Of a stretch of DNA of 64,000 nt, positions 1 to 11,519 are shown piece after piece. Each line of letters opens with the position of its first letter. The first letter of the stretch is position 1. The notes under the pieces are model-generated. The model made no database searches and had not been told where the DNA came from. It saw nothing but the letters and a program-made list of their open reading frames with translations. Source of the stretch: Pseudomonas gingeri (lineage in GTDB: Bacteria; Pseudomonadota; Gammaproteobacteria; Pseudomonadales; Pseudomonadaceae); NCBI RefSeq assembly GCF_013386165.1, contig NZ_JACAOS010000001.1, positions 299,476 to 363,475 on the forward strand. Direction: 5' to 3'. A program made the translations under genes and the position numbers.

Positions 1-559
1 GTGCGTTCAATGCCGAACGTTTGACCGCCGAGAAGTACTCGTTCGACGCCAGGTTCAGCAGCACGTCGTCGCCTTGTGCGGCCAGGGCTTCATTCAACCA
101 CTCGCTGATGCGCGTGCCCCAGAAAGCGTACAGGTCCTTGCCCCGGGCATTGGCTAACTTGGTGCCCATTTCCAGGCGATAGGGCTGCATCAGGTCCAGC
201 GGGCGCAGCAGGCCATAGAGGCCGGAAAGCATGCGCAGGTGGGTCTGGGCGTAGTCGAAGTCGCTGTCGCCGAAGTCTTCGGCGTTGAGGCCGGTATAGA
301 CGTCGCCCTTGAACGCCAGCAGCGCCTGTTTGGCGTTGTCCGGGGTGAACGCCGGGTTCCAGCTGCCGAAACGCGCGGCGTTGAGGCCGCCGATCTTGTC
401 GGAGACGTGCATCAGCTCACTGATCTGCGCCGGGCTGAGGGTGCGCAACTGCTCGATCAACTCCTGGGAGTGGTCCAGGTATTGCGGTTGGGTGAAACGC
501 TGGGTCACCGCCGGTGTTTCGAAATCGAGGGTCTTGGCGGGGGAAATCACCATCAGCAT
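1..559 (-). CDS. yaaA: Peroxide stress protein YaaA (DUF328), 3' end cut off by window edge
   Basis: The reverse strand reads [16 protein letters not shown] followed by a long run typical of the YaaA/DUF328 family, with YxGLNAEDF and [19 protein letters not shown] blocks. In E. coli the family member limits intracellular free iron and protects DNA and proteins during peroxide stress. The start at 559 is chosen because AAAGGAG lies about 8 bases upstream and the conserved N-terminus begins there. About 186 of roughly 260 residues are present; the C-terminus lies outside the window. It is divergent from the deacetylase-like gene at 687. The identification is by family motifs only. Confidence 0.9.
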   Translation of the reverse strand, partial: MLMVISPAKTLDFETPAVTQRFTQPQYLDHSQELIEQLRTLSPAQISELMHVSDKIGGLNAARFGSWNPAFTPDNAKQALLAFKGDVYTGLNAEDFGDSDFDYAQTHLRMLSGLYGLLRPLDLMQPYRLEMGTKLANARGKDLYAFWGTRISEWLNEALAAQGDDVLLNLASNEYFSAVKRSALNA

Positions 560-686
560 GAAGTCGTCTCCTTTAATCGTCGGGGGATTCTAGGGGGTTG
601 GGCGGTTTGACTCCACCTATGATGGCGATAGGGGCGGCACAGGATCGGCTATAGTGCGCGGCGGGTTCTGAAATGGAGGCACCCTT

Positions 687-1811
687 TTGCGCATCGTTCT
701 TTTCTTCTCGGCCCTGCTGGCCTGTTTCGCGGCCGCTGCCGCGCCGAACGACCCCGCGACCCTGGATCGCAGCACCTGGCCCGAACAGCTGAGCAGCCCG
801 GCACTGTTCGATGTCGCCTCGCGCGCGCAGATCCTGATGTTCGCCCATCTGCTGCTGGTCAGTGAACTGCTCGACGAGCCGGCCCTGAAAAAGCGCCTGG
901 GGCTCAAGCAGATCAACATGACCTCGATCGACGCGGTGCGCCAGCGCATGTGGCAACGCCTGCTGGTCAGCTACAACGCCGCCCAGCAAAGCTGCGACGA
1001 GGATGCGTCCTTCTGCTTCTATGTGGTGGACATGGACAGCCTGCAAAAGGCCGCCGGCAAGTTCCGGGTCGCCGAGGACTCCTTTTATGTGCGCTGGGCT
1101 GAACCGGCCCGGACCTTCAACGAACGTTACCTGGACGAGCAACTGCGTCTGGCCGCGCTATTGCCGCAGACCAGCAGCGAAATCCAGCTGATGGGCGATC
1201 ACGAGCGCAATGGCGAAGGTTTCAACGACCGGCTGTTCCTGCTGACCTTCGACGGCGGGCCGACGATGGCCCAGGGCAATACCGACGAACTGACCAACTA
1301 CCTGCGTAAACAGAAGATGAGCGGCCTGTTCTTTGTCCTCGGCAATGCCATGCAGTTGCGCCTCGACAAGACCTCGATGCCGGCGGTGCGCGAGCTGTAC
1401 CGCCAGCAATGCGTGGGCGTGGAAGGTTGGCAATATCGCTCCCACAGTCAGTGGCAGGACTGGGAGGACTCGATCCTGCGCAGTGTCGCGCTGGTGCAGA
1501 ACGCCCTGCCGGAGAACTATGCCGCGCTGTTCCGTCCGCCTTACGGGCAGCGACGGGCCGACGGCGCGGCCTTTTTCAAGGCCCAGCACTTGCAGGTCGC
1601 CTTGTGGGACATCGATTCGGCGGATACCACCGGCAAACTCAGTGCCGAGCAGTCCGCCCAGCGGGTGATGACCTTGATGCTGCTCTGGCGGCGTGGCGTC
1701 ATCGTGTTTCATGACACCCAGGACAAGGCGCGCATGGCATTACCCTGGCTGCTCAAGCAGACCGCCGAAAGCGGGATCGGCTGGAAGGAGTGCAAGGACG
1801 CGTTTCGTTAG
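687..1811 (+). CDS. Secreted polysaccharide-deacetylase-like protein (NodB fold) with altered metal-binding residues
   Basis: The 374-residue product starts with TTG at 687, preceded by TGGAGG. It opens with a signal peptide (MRIVLFFSALLACFAAAAA), so it is probably periplasmic or exported. A NodB homology domain occupies about residues 180-370: motif 1 appears as TFDGGP, motif 2 as SHSQWQDW, motif 3 as FRPPYG, motif 4 as WDIDSAD, and motif 5 as VIVFHDT. In active carbohydrate esterase family 4 enzymes motif 1 is TFDDGP and motif 2 is H-x3-H. Here the metal-binding Asp is Gly and the second His is missing, so activity may be lost or metal-independent. The N-terminal 170 residues are not recognised. 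The substrate is unknown. Confidence 0.8.
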   Translation: MRIVLFFSALLACFAAAAAPNDPATLDRSTWPEQLSSPALFDVASRAQILMFAHLLLVSELLDEPALKKRLGLKQINMTSIDAVRQRMWQRLLVSYNAAQQSCDEDASFCFYVVDMDSLQKAAGKFRVAEDSFYVRWAEPARTFNERYLDEQLRLAALLPQTSSEIQLMGDHERNGEGFNDRLFLLTFDGGPTMAQGNTDELTNYLRKQKMSGLFFVLGNAMQLRLDKTSMPAVRELYRQQCVGVEGWQYRSHSQWQDWEDSILRSVALVQNALPENYAALFRPPYGQRRADGAAFFKAQHLQVALWDIDSADTTGKLSAEQSAQRVMTLMLLWRRGVIVFHDTQDKARMALPWLLKQTAESGIGWKECKDAFR

Positions 1812-2154
1812 AAGGGGGAAACCCCAAGTGCCCGTATTTGCTGGGTCGGGGAAAAATCAGTGGATGATTTCAGTACAGGCGGACTTCCGACTTTAACGGT
1901 GTGCGGGCCACTCGCCAAGGGCTATTCGTCAGCCTGAAAAATAAACTTCAAAAAAACGTCAAAGTGCTTTTTCCTGTCATGTCTTTTGCGGTATTACGGA
2001 GTCAGACCGCCGAAACCTGCAACACAGGTGGCGTCTTACAAGACCCTACTTGTGCACAGAGCGCCTGCCCCTTCTCAGGCGAATTCGGCGGTCACTTCGA
2101 GGCGCATCACCGTCAAGGTATTGCGTCGAATGGCTCCCACAAAGGTGACCGAGT
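1812..2154. other. 343-bp intergenic region upstream of the PhoH-family gene
   Basis: No convincing gene is seen. An open frame from 1901 has no ribosome binding site and no recognisable product. The stretch is more AT-rich at 1925-1995 than its neighbours, so it probably holds the promoter and a leader of up to about 200 bases for the gene at 2155. I recognise no riboswitch or small RNA. Confidence 0.4.
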
Positions 2155-3549
2155 ATGGATGATCACGGACGCACTCCTTCTTCCAACCAGCCAATCCTTT
2201 ACGTGCTCGATACCAACGTACTGATCCACGATCCAAACGCGTTACTCAATTTCGAAGAACACCACGTCGCCATCCCGATGACCGTGCTCGAGGAACTCGA
2301 CAAGCTCAAGAGTGGTCATCACAGTGTCGCCTCCGAATGCCGGCAGGCGATCCGCCTGATCGACAAGACCCTGGGCGACGCCAGCCCCGAGGATGTCGAG
2401 CTGGGCGTGCCGATCCAGCGTGGCAAGAGCGGCCCCAAGGGCTTGCTGTCGATCCTGATGAGCAAGCGCAGCGAACCGAACCTGGTGCTGCCCGAACACC
2501 TGAACGACAACATCATCATCAATCAGTTGATCGATCTGCACGCGCGGGACAAGGACCTGCGCGTGGTCCTGGTGACCAAGGACATCAACATGCGCCTCAA
2601 GGCGCGCGCCTGCGGGATCGCGGCCGAGGACTACAGCACCGACCAACTGGTCGACGACGTGTCCCTGCTGCCCAACGGTTATCACGACGTACCCGGCTCG
2701 TTCTGGGACCGCGTCAGCAAGGTCGAGACCCGCCAGGACCATGGCCGCACCTGGCATCAGGTGCAACTGACCGACAATCTGCCGGCGGTGCACGTCAACG
2801 AATTCATCATCGATGAGCAGGGCTTCGTCGGCTGGGTCAAGGAGATCCGCGCCGATGTGCTGGTGATTCTCGATCTGCATCAGGAACCCCTGTTGCACCA
2901 GGAAGCCTGGGGCCTGAAACCGCGTGACATCTACCAGAGCCTGGCGCTGTTCGCCTTGCTCGATCCGGATATCCACCTGGTCAACCTGACCGGCGCCGCC
3001 GGTTCCGGGAAAACCATCCTGGCCCTGGCCGCTGCCATCGAGCAGACCATGGTCAGCAAGCGCTACCGGCGCATTATCGCGACCCGTAGCGTCCAGGGCC
3101 TGGATCAGGAAATCGGCTTCCTGCCCGGCACCGAGGCGGAGAAGATGGAGCCTTGGCTGGGGGCGATCACCGACAACCTCGAAGCCTTGCACATGGATGA
3201 CGAAAGCACCCATGGCAGCGTCGACTACATCCTCAGCAAGGTGCCGTTGCAGTTCAAATCCCTGAACTACATCCGCGGTCGCAGCTTCCAGCAAAGCCTG
3301 ATCCTGATCGACGAGTGTCAAAACCTTACGCCGCACCAGATGAAAACCATCATCACCCGTGCCGGCGCCGGTTCCAAAGTGGTGTGCCTGGGCAACCTGG
3401 CACAGATCGACACCCCTTACCTGTCCGCGACCAGCTCCGGGCTGACCTACCTGACCGAACGCTTCAAGGACTTCCCGAACGGCGTGCACATCACCCTGCA
3501 GGGCGTGCCACGTTCGATCCTGGCCGAATACGCCGAATCCCACCTGTAA
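2155..3549 (+). CDS. PIN domain plus PhoH-like ATPase
   Basis: The 464-residue protein has an N-terminal PIN-type nuclease domain (YVLDTNVLIHDPNAL near residues 16-30, with VLEELDKLK following) and a C-terminal PhoH-family P-loop ATPase. Walker A GAAGSGKT lies near residues 281-288 and Walker B LILIDECQN near 382-390. The architecture matches the widespread PhoH2/YlaK-type proteins, which couple an RNA helicase-like ATPase to a PIN RNase. The physiological substrate is not established here. The ATG at 2155 lacks a strong ribosome binding site, but the N-terminal PIN motif begins soon after it. The gene is monocistronic between its leader and a downstream terminator. Confidence 0.9.
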   Translation: MDDHGRTPSSNQPILYVLDTNVLIHDPNALLNFEEHHVAIPMTVLEELDKLKSGHHSVASECRQAIRLIDKTLGDASPEDVELGVPIQRGKSGPKGLLSILMSKRSEPNLVLPEHLNDNIIINQLIDLHARDKDLRVVLVTKDINMRLKARACGIAAEDYSTDQLVDDVSLLPNGYHDVPGSFWDRVSKVETRQDHGRTWHQVQLTDNLPAVHVNEFIIDEQGFVGWVKEIRADVLVILDLHQEPLLHQEAWGLKPRDIYQSLALFALLDPDIHLVNLTGAAGSGKTILALAAAIEQTMVSKRYRRIIATRSVQGLDQEIGFLPGTEAEKMEPWLGAITDNLEALHMDDESTHGSVDYILSKVPLQFKSLNYIRGRSFQQSLILIDECQNLTPHQMKTIITRAGAGSKVVCLGNLAQIDTPYLSATSSGLTYLTERFKDFPNGVHITLQGVPRSILAEYAESHL

Positions 3550-3563
3550 CTTATCCACAACCC

Positions 3564-3591
3564 GGGGCGGTCAAGCGGCCGCCCTTTTTAT
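3564..3591 (+). terminator. Probable Rho-independent terminator after the PhoH-family gene
   Basis: GGGCGG (3565-3570) pairs with CCGCCC (3579-3584) and is followed by TTTTTATT. It lies 15 bases after the stop codon. The stem is only 6 bp, so strength is uncertain. Confidence 0.55.
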
Positions 3592-3626
3592 TGCCTATAC
3601 AAATTCCCCGAGGCCACCACGTTCCC

Positions 3627-3710
3627 TGTAGGAGCTGGCTTGCCAGCGATGAGGCCGTCACGGGCGATGCAAGCTTCAAGGGCCCCATCGCCAGCAAGCC
3701 GGCTCCCACA
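3627..3710. repeat. REP-type inverted pair (REPIN-like), GGAGCTGGCTTGCCAGCGAT class
   Basis: TGTAGGAGCTGGCTTGCCAG at 3627 is matched in inverted orientation by the stretch ending GCCGGCTCCCACA at 3710, giving a two-ended palindromic element typical of Pseudomonas intergenic REPINs. The same class recurs at about 20630-20806, 41638-41955 and 61295-61509. Confidence 0.85.
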
Positions 3711-3800
3711 ATCAATACTTCACCAGACACAGATTCCGCGGTGGATGCGCAAACCTGACCCGCAGGTTTACAATCGACGCTCCTGATCAGGAGTATCGCT

Positions 3801-4274
3801 GTGCTGACTCATCTCGATTCCCAAGGTCGCGCCAATATGGTCGACGTCACCGACAAGGCCGTGACCTTCCGCGAGGCGGTGGCCCAGGCCCGCGTGCGCA
3901 TGCTGCCCGAAACCCTGCGGATGATCGTCAGTGGCGGCCATCCCAAGGGCGATGTGTTCGCCGTGGCGCGGATCGCCGGTATCCAGGCGGCGAAGAAAAC
4001 CTCCGACCTGATTCCCCTGTGCCATCCCCTGATGCTCACCAGCGTCAAGGTCGAGCTGAGCGCCGACGGCGAGGATGCCGTGCGCATCGTCGCGCGCTGC
4101 AAGCTGTCCGGGCAGACCGGGGTGGAGATGGAAGCGTTGACCGCGGCCAGTGTCGCGGCGCTGACGATCTATGACATGTGCAAGGCGGTGGACCGCGGCA
4201 TGATCATCGAAAACGTCTGCCTGCTGGAAAAGCTCGGCGGCAAGAGCGGCCACTACCTGGCGGATGCGCCATGA
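3801..4274 (+). CDS. moaC: Cyclic pyranopterin monophosphate synthase MoaC
   Basis: The 157-residue product begins [16 protein letters not shown] (GTG start) and carries the family blocks [27 protein letters not shown] and [20 protein letters not shown]. MoaC, working after MoaA, turns the GTP-derived intermediate into cyclic pyranopterin monophosphate in the cytoplasm, an early step of molybdenum cofactor synthesis. Length matches the family norm of about 160. The upstream AGGAGTATCGCT supports the start. The stop overlaps the moaD start as ATGA, so moaC-moaD-moaE form a tightly coupled operon. Confidence 0.97.
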   Translation: MLTHLDSQGRANMVDVTDKAVTFREAVAQARVRMLPETLRMIVSGGHPKGDVFAVARIAGIQAAKKTSDLIPLCHPLMLTSVKVELSADGEDAVRIVARCKLSGQTGVEMEALTAASVAALTIYDMCKAVDRGMIIENVCLLEKLGGKSGHYLADAP

Positions 4275-4513
4275 AGATCGTGGTGAAGTTCTTTGCCCGC
4301 TACCGCGAGGCCATTGGGCTGGAGGAACTGACGGTGGAGGGGGATTTCGCCCGTATCGATGATGTCCGTCGATGCCTGCTCCTGCGCGAAGGCATGGAAG
4401 TCCTCGGCGAACAGAACCTGATGTGCGCGCGCAACGAGGATCTCTGTTCACTCGCCGAGCCACTGGCCGACGGCGATGAAGTGGCGTTTTTCCCCACGGT
4501 GACCGGAGGCTGA
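4271..4513 (+). CDS. moaD: Molybdopterin synthase small subunit MoaD
   Basis: The 80-residue ubiquitin-like protein begins [16 protein letters not shown] and ends in the required Gly-Gly (PTVTGG), the residue pair that is adenylated by MoeB and then carries the thiocarboxylate sulfur. It pairs with MoaE to convert cyclic pyranopterin monophosphate to molybdopterin. The start at 4271 gives a 4-base ATGA overlap with moaC, and moaE starts 2 bases after its stop. A longer upstream frame exists but runs inside moaC and does not fit the family. Confidence 0.95.
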   Translation: MKIVVKFFARYREAIGLEELTVEGDFARIDDVRRCLLLREGMEVLGEQNLMCARNEDLCSLAEPLADGDEVAFFPTVTGG

Positions 4514-4514
4514 G

Positions 4515-4964
4515 ATGGCGATTCGGGTGCAGGCGCAGGCGTTCGATCCAGGGGCGGAGGTCAATGCCTTGCACGCCGCCAACCTGGGGATCGGCGCGGT
4601 GGTGAGTTTTGTCGGCTACGTGCGTGATTTCAACGATGGACGGGAAGTGGCCGGGATGTTCCTCGAGCATTATCCGGGGATGACCGAAAAGGCCCTCGGC
4701 AAGATCGTCGCGCAAGCCCGGGAGCGCTGGCCGTTGCTCGGCCTGGAAGTGTTGCACCGGATCGGCGCCCTGGAACCGGGTGAGCCCATCGTGTTTGTCG
4801 GGGTGACCAGTGCCCATCGCCAGGCGGCGTTCGATGCCTGCAATTTTGTCATGGACTACCTGAAAACCCAGGCACCGTTCTGGAAAAAGGAAAACACCGC
4901 CGACGGCCCGCGCTGGGTCGAGGGTCGCGCCAGCGATCACGCAGCGGCAGAACGCTGGAAGTAG
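4515..4964 (+). CDS. moaE: Molybdopterin synthase catalytic subunit MoaE
   Basis: The 149-residue protein has the MoaE features GAVVSFVGYVRDFN, LEHYPGMTEKAL, HRIGALEPGEPIVFVGVTSAHRQAAFDAC and a Lys-rich active-site segment (YLKTQAPFWKKE). It is the catalytic subunit that accepts the MoaD tail and inserts two sulfurs into the pterin. It is the last gene of the moaCDE operon; no strong terminator follows before the AT-rich regulatory region at about 5034. Confidence 0.96.
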   Translation: MAIRVQAQAFDPGAEVNALHAANLGIGAVVSFVGYVRDFNDGREVAGMFLEHYPGMTEKALGKIVAQARERWPLLGLEVLHRIGALEPGEPIVFVGVTSAHRQAAFDACNFVMDYLKTQAPFWKKENTADGPRWVEGRASDHAAAERWK

Positions 4965-5033
4965 CGACTCCCCCTCAAACATTCATCTGCCCATGGCTTT
5001 CTGGCAGAGTGCACGCGTTTGTTCGTTGACGAA

Positions 5034-5070
5034 TTGTACTTATAAGTCCACGATGGACTTATAAGTACAA
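5034..5070. promoter_or_regulatory. 37-bp perfect palindrome upstream of the binding-protein gene; candidate DauR operator
   Basis: Two 17-base arms (TTGTACTTATAAGTCCA and its exact complement) flank the 3-base spacer CGA. Each arm contains the self-palindrome ACTTATAAGT, centred 19 bp apart. The element ends 68 bases before the ATG at 5139 and would overlap or adjoin the promoter. A 23-bp core (5044-5066) matches 19 of 23 positions of the element upstream of dauB at 9027-9049, in the same orientation relative to the gene. Assignment to DauR, encoded nearby, is inference from shared sequence and context. Confidence 0.75.
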
Positions 5071-5138
5071 AATAGCCTTTTCGTCTTCCTTCTACTGTCT
5101 TGCCACAACACCTCAAATAAAAGAGCGGGAGTTCCAGC

Positions 5139-5915
5139 ATGAAGAAGTTCACCCTGATCAGCGGCCTGGCCTTGGGCCTACTGGCCAGCAGCAGTGCGTT
5201 TGCCGCCGAGCCAACCTTGCGTATCGGCATCGAGGCGGCCTACCCGCCCTTCGCCTCGAAAACTGCCGAAGGCACCATCGTCGGTTTTGACTACGACATC
5301 GGTAACGCCTTGTGTGCGCAGATGAAGGTCAAGTGCGAATGGATCGAGGGCGAGTTCGACGGTCTGATCCCGGCCTTGAAGGTCAAGAAAATCGACGCGG
5401 CGCTGTCGTCCATGACCATCACCGACGAGCGCAAGAAGTCGGTGGATTTCACCCACAAGTACTACTTCACTTCCTCGCGTCTGGTGATGAAGAAAGGCGC
5501 CGTGGTGGATGACCAGTACGCCAGTCTCAAGGGCAAGACCGTCGGTGTGCAGCGTTCCACCACCACTGACCGTTACGCCACGGAAGTCTTCGAGCCGTTG
5601 GGCATCAAGGTGATGCGCTACAGCAACAACGAAGAGATCTATATGGACCTGGCGTCCGGGCGCCTGGACGCGATCTTTGCCGACACCATCCCCCTGGACG
5701 ATTTCCTCTCGATGCCCCGTGGCGCCGGTTACGCCTTTGTCGGGCCGGAGCTGAAAGATCCGAAGTACGTGGGCGAGGGTGCCGGGATTGCGGTGCGCAA
5801 GGGTAACGGCGAGCTGGTGAGCAAGTTGAACAAGGCCATCGACGGGCTGCGCGCGAGCGGCGAGTACCAGAAGATCGAGGGCAAGTACTTCAAGTCGGAT
5901 ATCTACGGCGACTGA
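5139..5915 (+). CDS. Periplasmic amino-acid-binding protein (lysine/arginine/ornithine type), ABC transporter
   Basis: The 258-residue protein has a signal peptide ([23 protein letters not shown]) and a full SBP_bac_3 domain: [53 protein letters not shown] and [16 protein letters not shown]. These are typical of ArgT/HisJ/ArtJ-type cationic amino-acid-binding proteins. No permease or ATPase gene is adjacent, so it probably works with a transporter elsewhere. It stands next to dauR, dauA and dauB as in P. aeruginosa, suggesting uptake of D- or L-arginine-like substrates. GGGAG at about 10 bases upstream supports the start. A large palindrome precedes it. Confidence 0.9.
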   Translation: MKKFTLISGLALGLLASSSAFAAEPTLRIGIEAAYPPFASKTAEGTIVGFDYDIGNALCAQMKVKCEWIEGEFDGLIPALKVKKIDAALSSMTITDERKKSVDFTHKYYFTSSRLVMKKGAVVDDQYASLKGKTVGVQRSTTTDRYATEVFEPLGIKVMRYSNNEEIYMDLASGRLDAIFADTIPLDDFLSMPRGAGYAFVGPELKDPKYVGEGAGIAVRKGNGELVSKLNKAIDGLRASGEYQKIEGKYFKSDIYGD

Positions 5916-5964
5916 TGTCTGGAGTACTGACGTTACTCCGATAGTCTCAAGTCTGGTCGAGACT

Positions 5965-6097
5965 TGTGGCGAGCGGGCTTGCCCGCGCTCGGCTGCGAAG
6001 CAGTCGCAAAACCGCTAACCTCGGTGTGCCTGATACACCGAGGCCTCTGGTTTTAGGGCCGCTTCGCAGCCCAGCGCGGGCAAGCCCGCTCGCCACA
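5965..6097. repeat. 133-bp dispersed hairpin repeat, copy 1
   Basis: The element begins TGTGGCGAGCGGGCTTGCCC and ends with its inverted counterpart, with an inner pair of CGGCTGCGAAGCAGTCGC and GGGCCGCTTCGCAGCCC. Two further copies of exactly the same length are at 39813-39945 (opposite orientation) and 59316-59448. It lies between convergent genes and may act as a transcript-end structure. Confidence 0.9.
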
Positions 6098-6131
6098 GAA
6101 CCGCGTTCGGCTTCAAACCTGATTGAGCCGT

Positions 6132-6761
6132 TCAGACCTCCGCCTTCAACTCCTTCAGGTGTTTGTACACCGTCGCCCGTCCCATATTCAGCACGTTGGC
6201 CACATAGTTGGCCGCGCTCTTGCCCTTGAACGCCCCTTCGGCATACAACGCCAGCACCAGTTCGCGTTTATGGTCGCGGGTCAGCAGGTTCAGGCCCAGC
6301 TGCCGCTGGCGCAGCCAACTGTGCAGGAAGGTGTTGATACGCTCCTGCCAGTCATCGCGAAACAACGCATCGGGTTGCGGGATCAATTTGTTCGGTGAGA
6401 GGAACAGGTCCAGCGCCGCTCTGGCGCTTTCGAACAGGGAAATATTCAGGTTGATGCACAGCACTGCCAGCGGTACGCCTTGGGCGTCGTGGAGTACGGT
6501 ACTGACACTGCGAATCTTCTGGCCGTCCCAGTTGAGTTTTTCGTAAGGGCCGATATTGCGCTCGTTGATCCCTTCTTCGAGCATGTCCTCCAGTGCCGCG
6601 TCATCGCCGATCTCGCGCTTGGAGATGTTGTTGGCGATGTAGTCGATCCGCTGCGTGTGCAAGTCGTGCAGCACTACTTCGGCATGGGGGAAGAACAGGG
6701 TGGCGATGGCATCGGCAATCGCCCGGAAGTTATCCAGGGCGGGGGCCTGTTTGGCGGTCAT
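6132..6761 (-). CDS. dauR: DauR-type transcriptional regulator (YheO PAS-like domain plus HTH)
   Basis: The 209-residue protein starts MTAKQAPALDNFRAIADAIA; the start at 6761 is preceded by TGGAGA at good spacing, whereas an upstream in-frame ATG at 6833 is not. The N-terminal half is the YheO-like sensor domain (PHAEVVLHDL, then NISKREIGDD), and the C-terminus holds an HTH (ESARAALDLF region, then FKGKSAANYVANVLNMGRAT with YKHLKEL). In P. aeruginosa DauR represses the dauBAR D-arginine catabolic operon and responds to D-arginine. It is the third gene of dauB-dauA-dauR here, with a 163-base gap after dauA. The gene symbol rests on family plus conserved neighbourhood. Confidence 0.88.
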   Translation of the reverse strand: MTAKQAPALDNFRAIADAIATLFFPHAEVVLHDLHTQRIDYIANNISKREIGDDAALEDMLEEGINERNIGPYEKLNWDGQKIRSVSTVLHDAQGVPLAVLCINLNISLFESARAALDLFLSPNKLIPQPDALFRDDWQERINTFLHSWLRQRQLGLNLLTRDHKRELVLALYAEGAFKGKSAANYVANVLNMGRATVYKHLKELKAEV

Positions 6762-6924
6762 GGTGATTCTCCAGGCAACTTCAGCGTCCTGGGGGGAGCC
6801 AAAGGACAACAGCTGGTGCGTTGAGCAGGCCACCTTGTAAGAAGGCGGCCTGATCGTCGCGCGGCAAATGGGTCACGCCCAGGTACGGGCGTGCTAAAGA
6901 GTGTGCCGCAATCAGCGCCAATCG

Positions 6925-8999
<2,075 letters not shown>

Positions 9000-9026
9000 G
9001 GAGTGCTCCCGAATAATTGTATTTAA

Positions 9027-9049
9027 ACTTATTTGTCCATTATGGACTT
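9027..9049 (-). promoter_or_regulatory. 23-bp palindromic element upstream of dauB; second candidate DauR operator
   Basis: On the reverse strand this reads AAGTCCATAATGGAC then AAATAAGT. It matches 19 of 23 bases of 5044-5066 (mismatches only in the spacer and two inner arm bases). The TCCA-N3-TGGA core is a perfect inverted repeat. It sits 27 bases upstream of the dauB start, over the likely promoter. Confidence 0.7.
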
Positions 9050-9076
9050 TTAGTTTATTTCAGCAATCGTCGGGCG

Positions 9077-9112
9077 AAAAAAAACGCCACCCGGGTCACG
9101 GGCGACGTTTTC
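9077..9112 (-). terminator. Rho-independent terminator of rhlB
   Basis: On the reverse strand AACGTCGCCCG pairs with CGGGTGGCGTT (two G-U pairs) around a short loop and is followed by eight T. It lies about 20 bases after the rhlB stop codon and shields the dauB promoter from rhlB read-through. Confidence 0.8.
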
Positions 9113-9129
9113 TTGTACGGCGTGTTTCG

Positions 9130-10608
9130 TCAGGCCGGGCGCTGGCGCACCACCGGTCGCAACAACTCGGTCGGTGGCATTTCACAGCTGATCTTGTGCC
9201 CCAGCAGGGTCTCGATCGCCGGCAACTGGTAGGAGTCATCTTCACCGGCGAAGCTGATGGACACGCCGTCGGCGCCTGCCCGTCCGGTCCGGCCGATGCG
9301 GTGGACGTAATCGTCCGGCACTTCCGGCAGGGTGAAGTTGATCACGTGGCTGATGCCGTCGATATGAATCCCGCGTCCGGCCACGTCGGTGGCCACCAGC
9401 ACGCGAATCTTGCCTTCGCGGAAACCTTCCAGGGTCTTGATGCGCTTGTGCTGCGGCACGTCGCCAGACAATTGCGCGGCATTGACGCCGTCGCGCACCA
9501 GGCGTTCTTCGATGCGCCGGACTTCGTCCTTGCGGTTGGCGAAGACCATCACCCGCTCCCAGCCGTTATCGGTGACCAGGTTGTAGAGCAGCTTGTACTT
9601 GTCGGCACCGGCCACGGCGTAGACGTGCTGTTCGACGTTGGCGTTGGCCACGTTCTGGGATTCGATCTCGACGATGGACGGGTCGGTGGTCCATTGCTTG
9701 GCCAGGTTCATCACGTCTTCGGTGAAGGTGGCCGAGAACAGCAGGGTCTGGCGTTCGTTCTTGGGCGGGGTCTGGCGAATGATCTGACGGACCTGCGGGA
9801 TAAAGCCCATGTCGAGCATACGGTCGGCTTCGTCCAGCACCATCACCTCGACCATGTCCAGGTGCACTTCACCGCGCTGGTTGAAGTCCAGCAGGCGGCC
9901 CGGTGTAGCCACCAGGATGTCGCAGTGACGGGCTTCGAGCAGCTTGAGTTGCTTGTCGAAGTCCATGCCACCGACGAACTGCATGACGTTGAGACCGGTG
10001 TACTTGGTCAGGTCGGCGGCGTCCTTGGCGATCTGCACCACCAGCTCGCGGGTCGGCGCAATGATCAGCGCCCGTGGCTCGCCCATGTAGCGCTCTTTCG
10101 GCGGCGGTGTCTGCAGCAGCTGGGTGATGATCGAGATCAGGAACGCGGCGGTCTTGCCGGTGCCGGTCTGGGCGCGACCGATGGCGTCCTTGCCCGCCAG
10201 GGTAAAGCCCAGGACCTGCGCCTGGATCGGCGTGCAATAAGGGAAACCGAGGTCCTGGATGGCGTGCATCAGCTCGGGGGACAGCTTGAAGTCGTGGAAG
10301 CGGGTCTTGCCTTCCTGTGGCTCGACGACGAAGTCCTCGAGTTTCCACGGTTTGACCGGTGGCTTCGGCGCGCGTTCACGGCGCGGTTGTGCCGCTTTCG
10401 GCTGTTCAGTGCGAGGCGTTTCAACCGCCGCTACTGGCTCTGCTGGGATGGCGGCCGGGGCTTTCGGTTTGGCGGCAGGCTCGGCGCGGTCCGCTGCGTG
10501 GCCGTGATGGCGGCTCTCGGAGCTGGGGACAGGGGCGCTGGAGCCTGGTGCGAGCTGCTCAGCCTCGCTTTTACCGAATATTTTTTTGAGTGCTTTGAGC
10601 ACGGTCAT
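9130..10608 (-). CDS. rhlB: DEAD-box ATP-dependent RNA helicase RhlB
   Basis: The 492-residue protein has all DEAD-box motifs: Q motif with [35 protein letters not shown] ([14 protein letters not shown]), SAT (LLFSATF), [11 protein letters not shown] and [10 protein letters not shown]. RhlB unwinds RNA and in E. coli works with the RNase E degradosome. The start at 10608 ([15 protein letters not shown]) matches known Pseudomonas RhlB N-termini; an upstream in-frame ATG at 10653 seems less likely. Residues about 20-85 form an Ala/Pro/Glu-rich, basic, low-complexity extension ahead of the helicase core, which makes it longer than E. coli RhlB (421 residues). It neighbours dauBAR as in P. aeruginosa. 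Confidence 0.92.
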   Translation of the reverse strand: MTVLKALKKIFGKSEAEQLAPGSSAPVPSSESRHHGHAADRAEPAAKPKAPAAIPAEPVAAVETPRTEQPKAAQPRRERAPKPPVKPWKLEDFVVEPQEGKTRFHDFKLSPELMHAIQDLGFPYCTPIQAQVLGFTLAGKDAIGRAQTGTGKTAAFLISIITQLLQTPPPKERYMGEPRALIIAPTRELVVQIAKDAADLTKYTGLNVMQFVGGMDFDKQLKLLEARHCDILVATPGRLLDFNQRGEVHLDMVEVMVLDEADRMLDMGFIPQVRQIIRQTPPKNERQTLLFSATFTEDVMNLAKQWTTDPSIVEIESQNVANANVEQHVYAVAGADKYKLLYNLVTDNGWERVMVFANRKDEVRRIEERLVRDGVNAAQLSGDVPQHKRIKTLEGFREGKIRVLVATDVAGRGIHIDGISHVINFTLPEVPDDYVHRIGRTGRAGADGVSISFAGEDDSYQLPAIETLLGHKISCEMPPTELLRPVVRQRPA

Positions 10609-10684
10609 CTCGTTAATTTGGTTAAGGAATGTACGCCGGCCAGTGTAATGCAAGAATCGGGCGCGGCGTAGTGCGTTACCGATA

Positions 10685-11473
<789 letters not shown>

Positions 11474-11476
11474 CTA

Positions 11477-11492
11477 TGGTACGGGCTTTGCT
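11477..11492 (+). promoter_or_regulatory. Sigma-54 (-24/-12) promoter candidate for aapJQMP
   Basis: TGGTACGGGCTTTGCT matches TGGCAC-N5-TTGCW with one difference and correct GG/GC spacing. Sigma-54 control suits a nitrogen-scavenging amino-acid transporter. The start codon of aapJ is about 330 bases downstream, so a long leader or a second promoter must be assumed. Confidence 0.55.
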
Positions 11493-11505
11493 ATGGGAGA
11501 ACCGA

Positions 11506-11519
11506 GTGAATGCATTCAC
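11506..11519. promoter_or_regulatory. 14-bp perfect palindrome near the predicted aap transcription start
   Basis: GTGAATGCATTCAC begins 13 bases after the -12 element, hence across the expected start site. It may be an operator; no regulator can be assigned from sequence. Confidence 0.4.

Noticed and set aside
1901..2224. 107-codon frame upstream of the PhoH gene
   Set aside because: It has no ribosome binding site, overlaps the PhoH start, and its product matches nothing recognisable.
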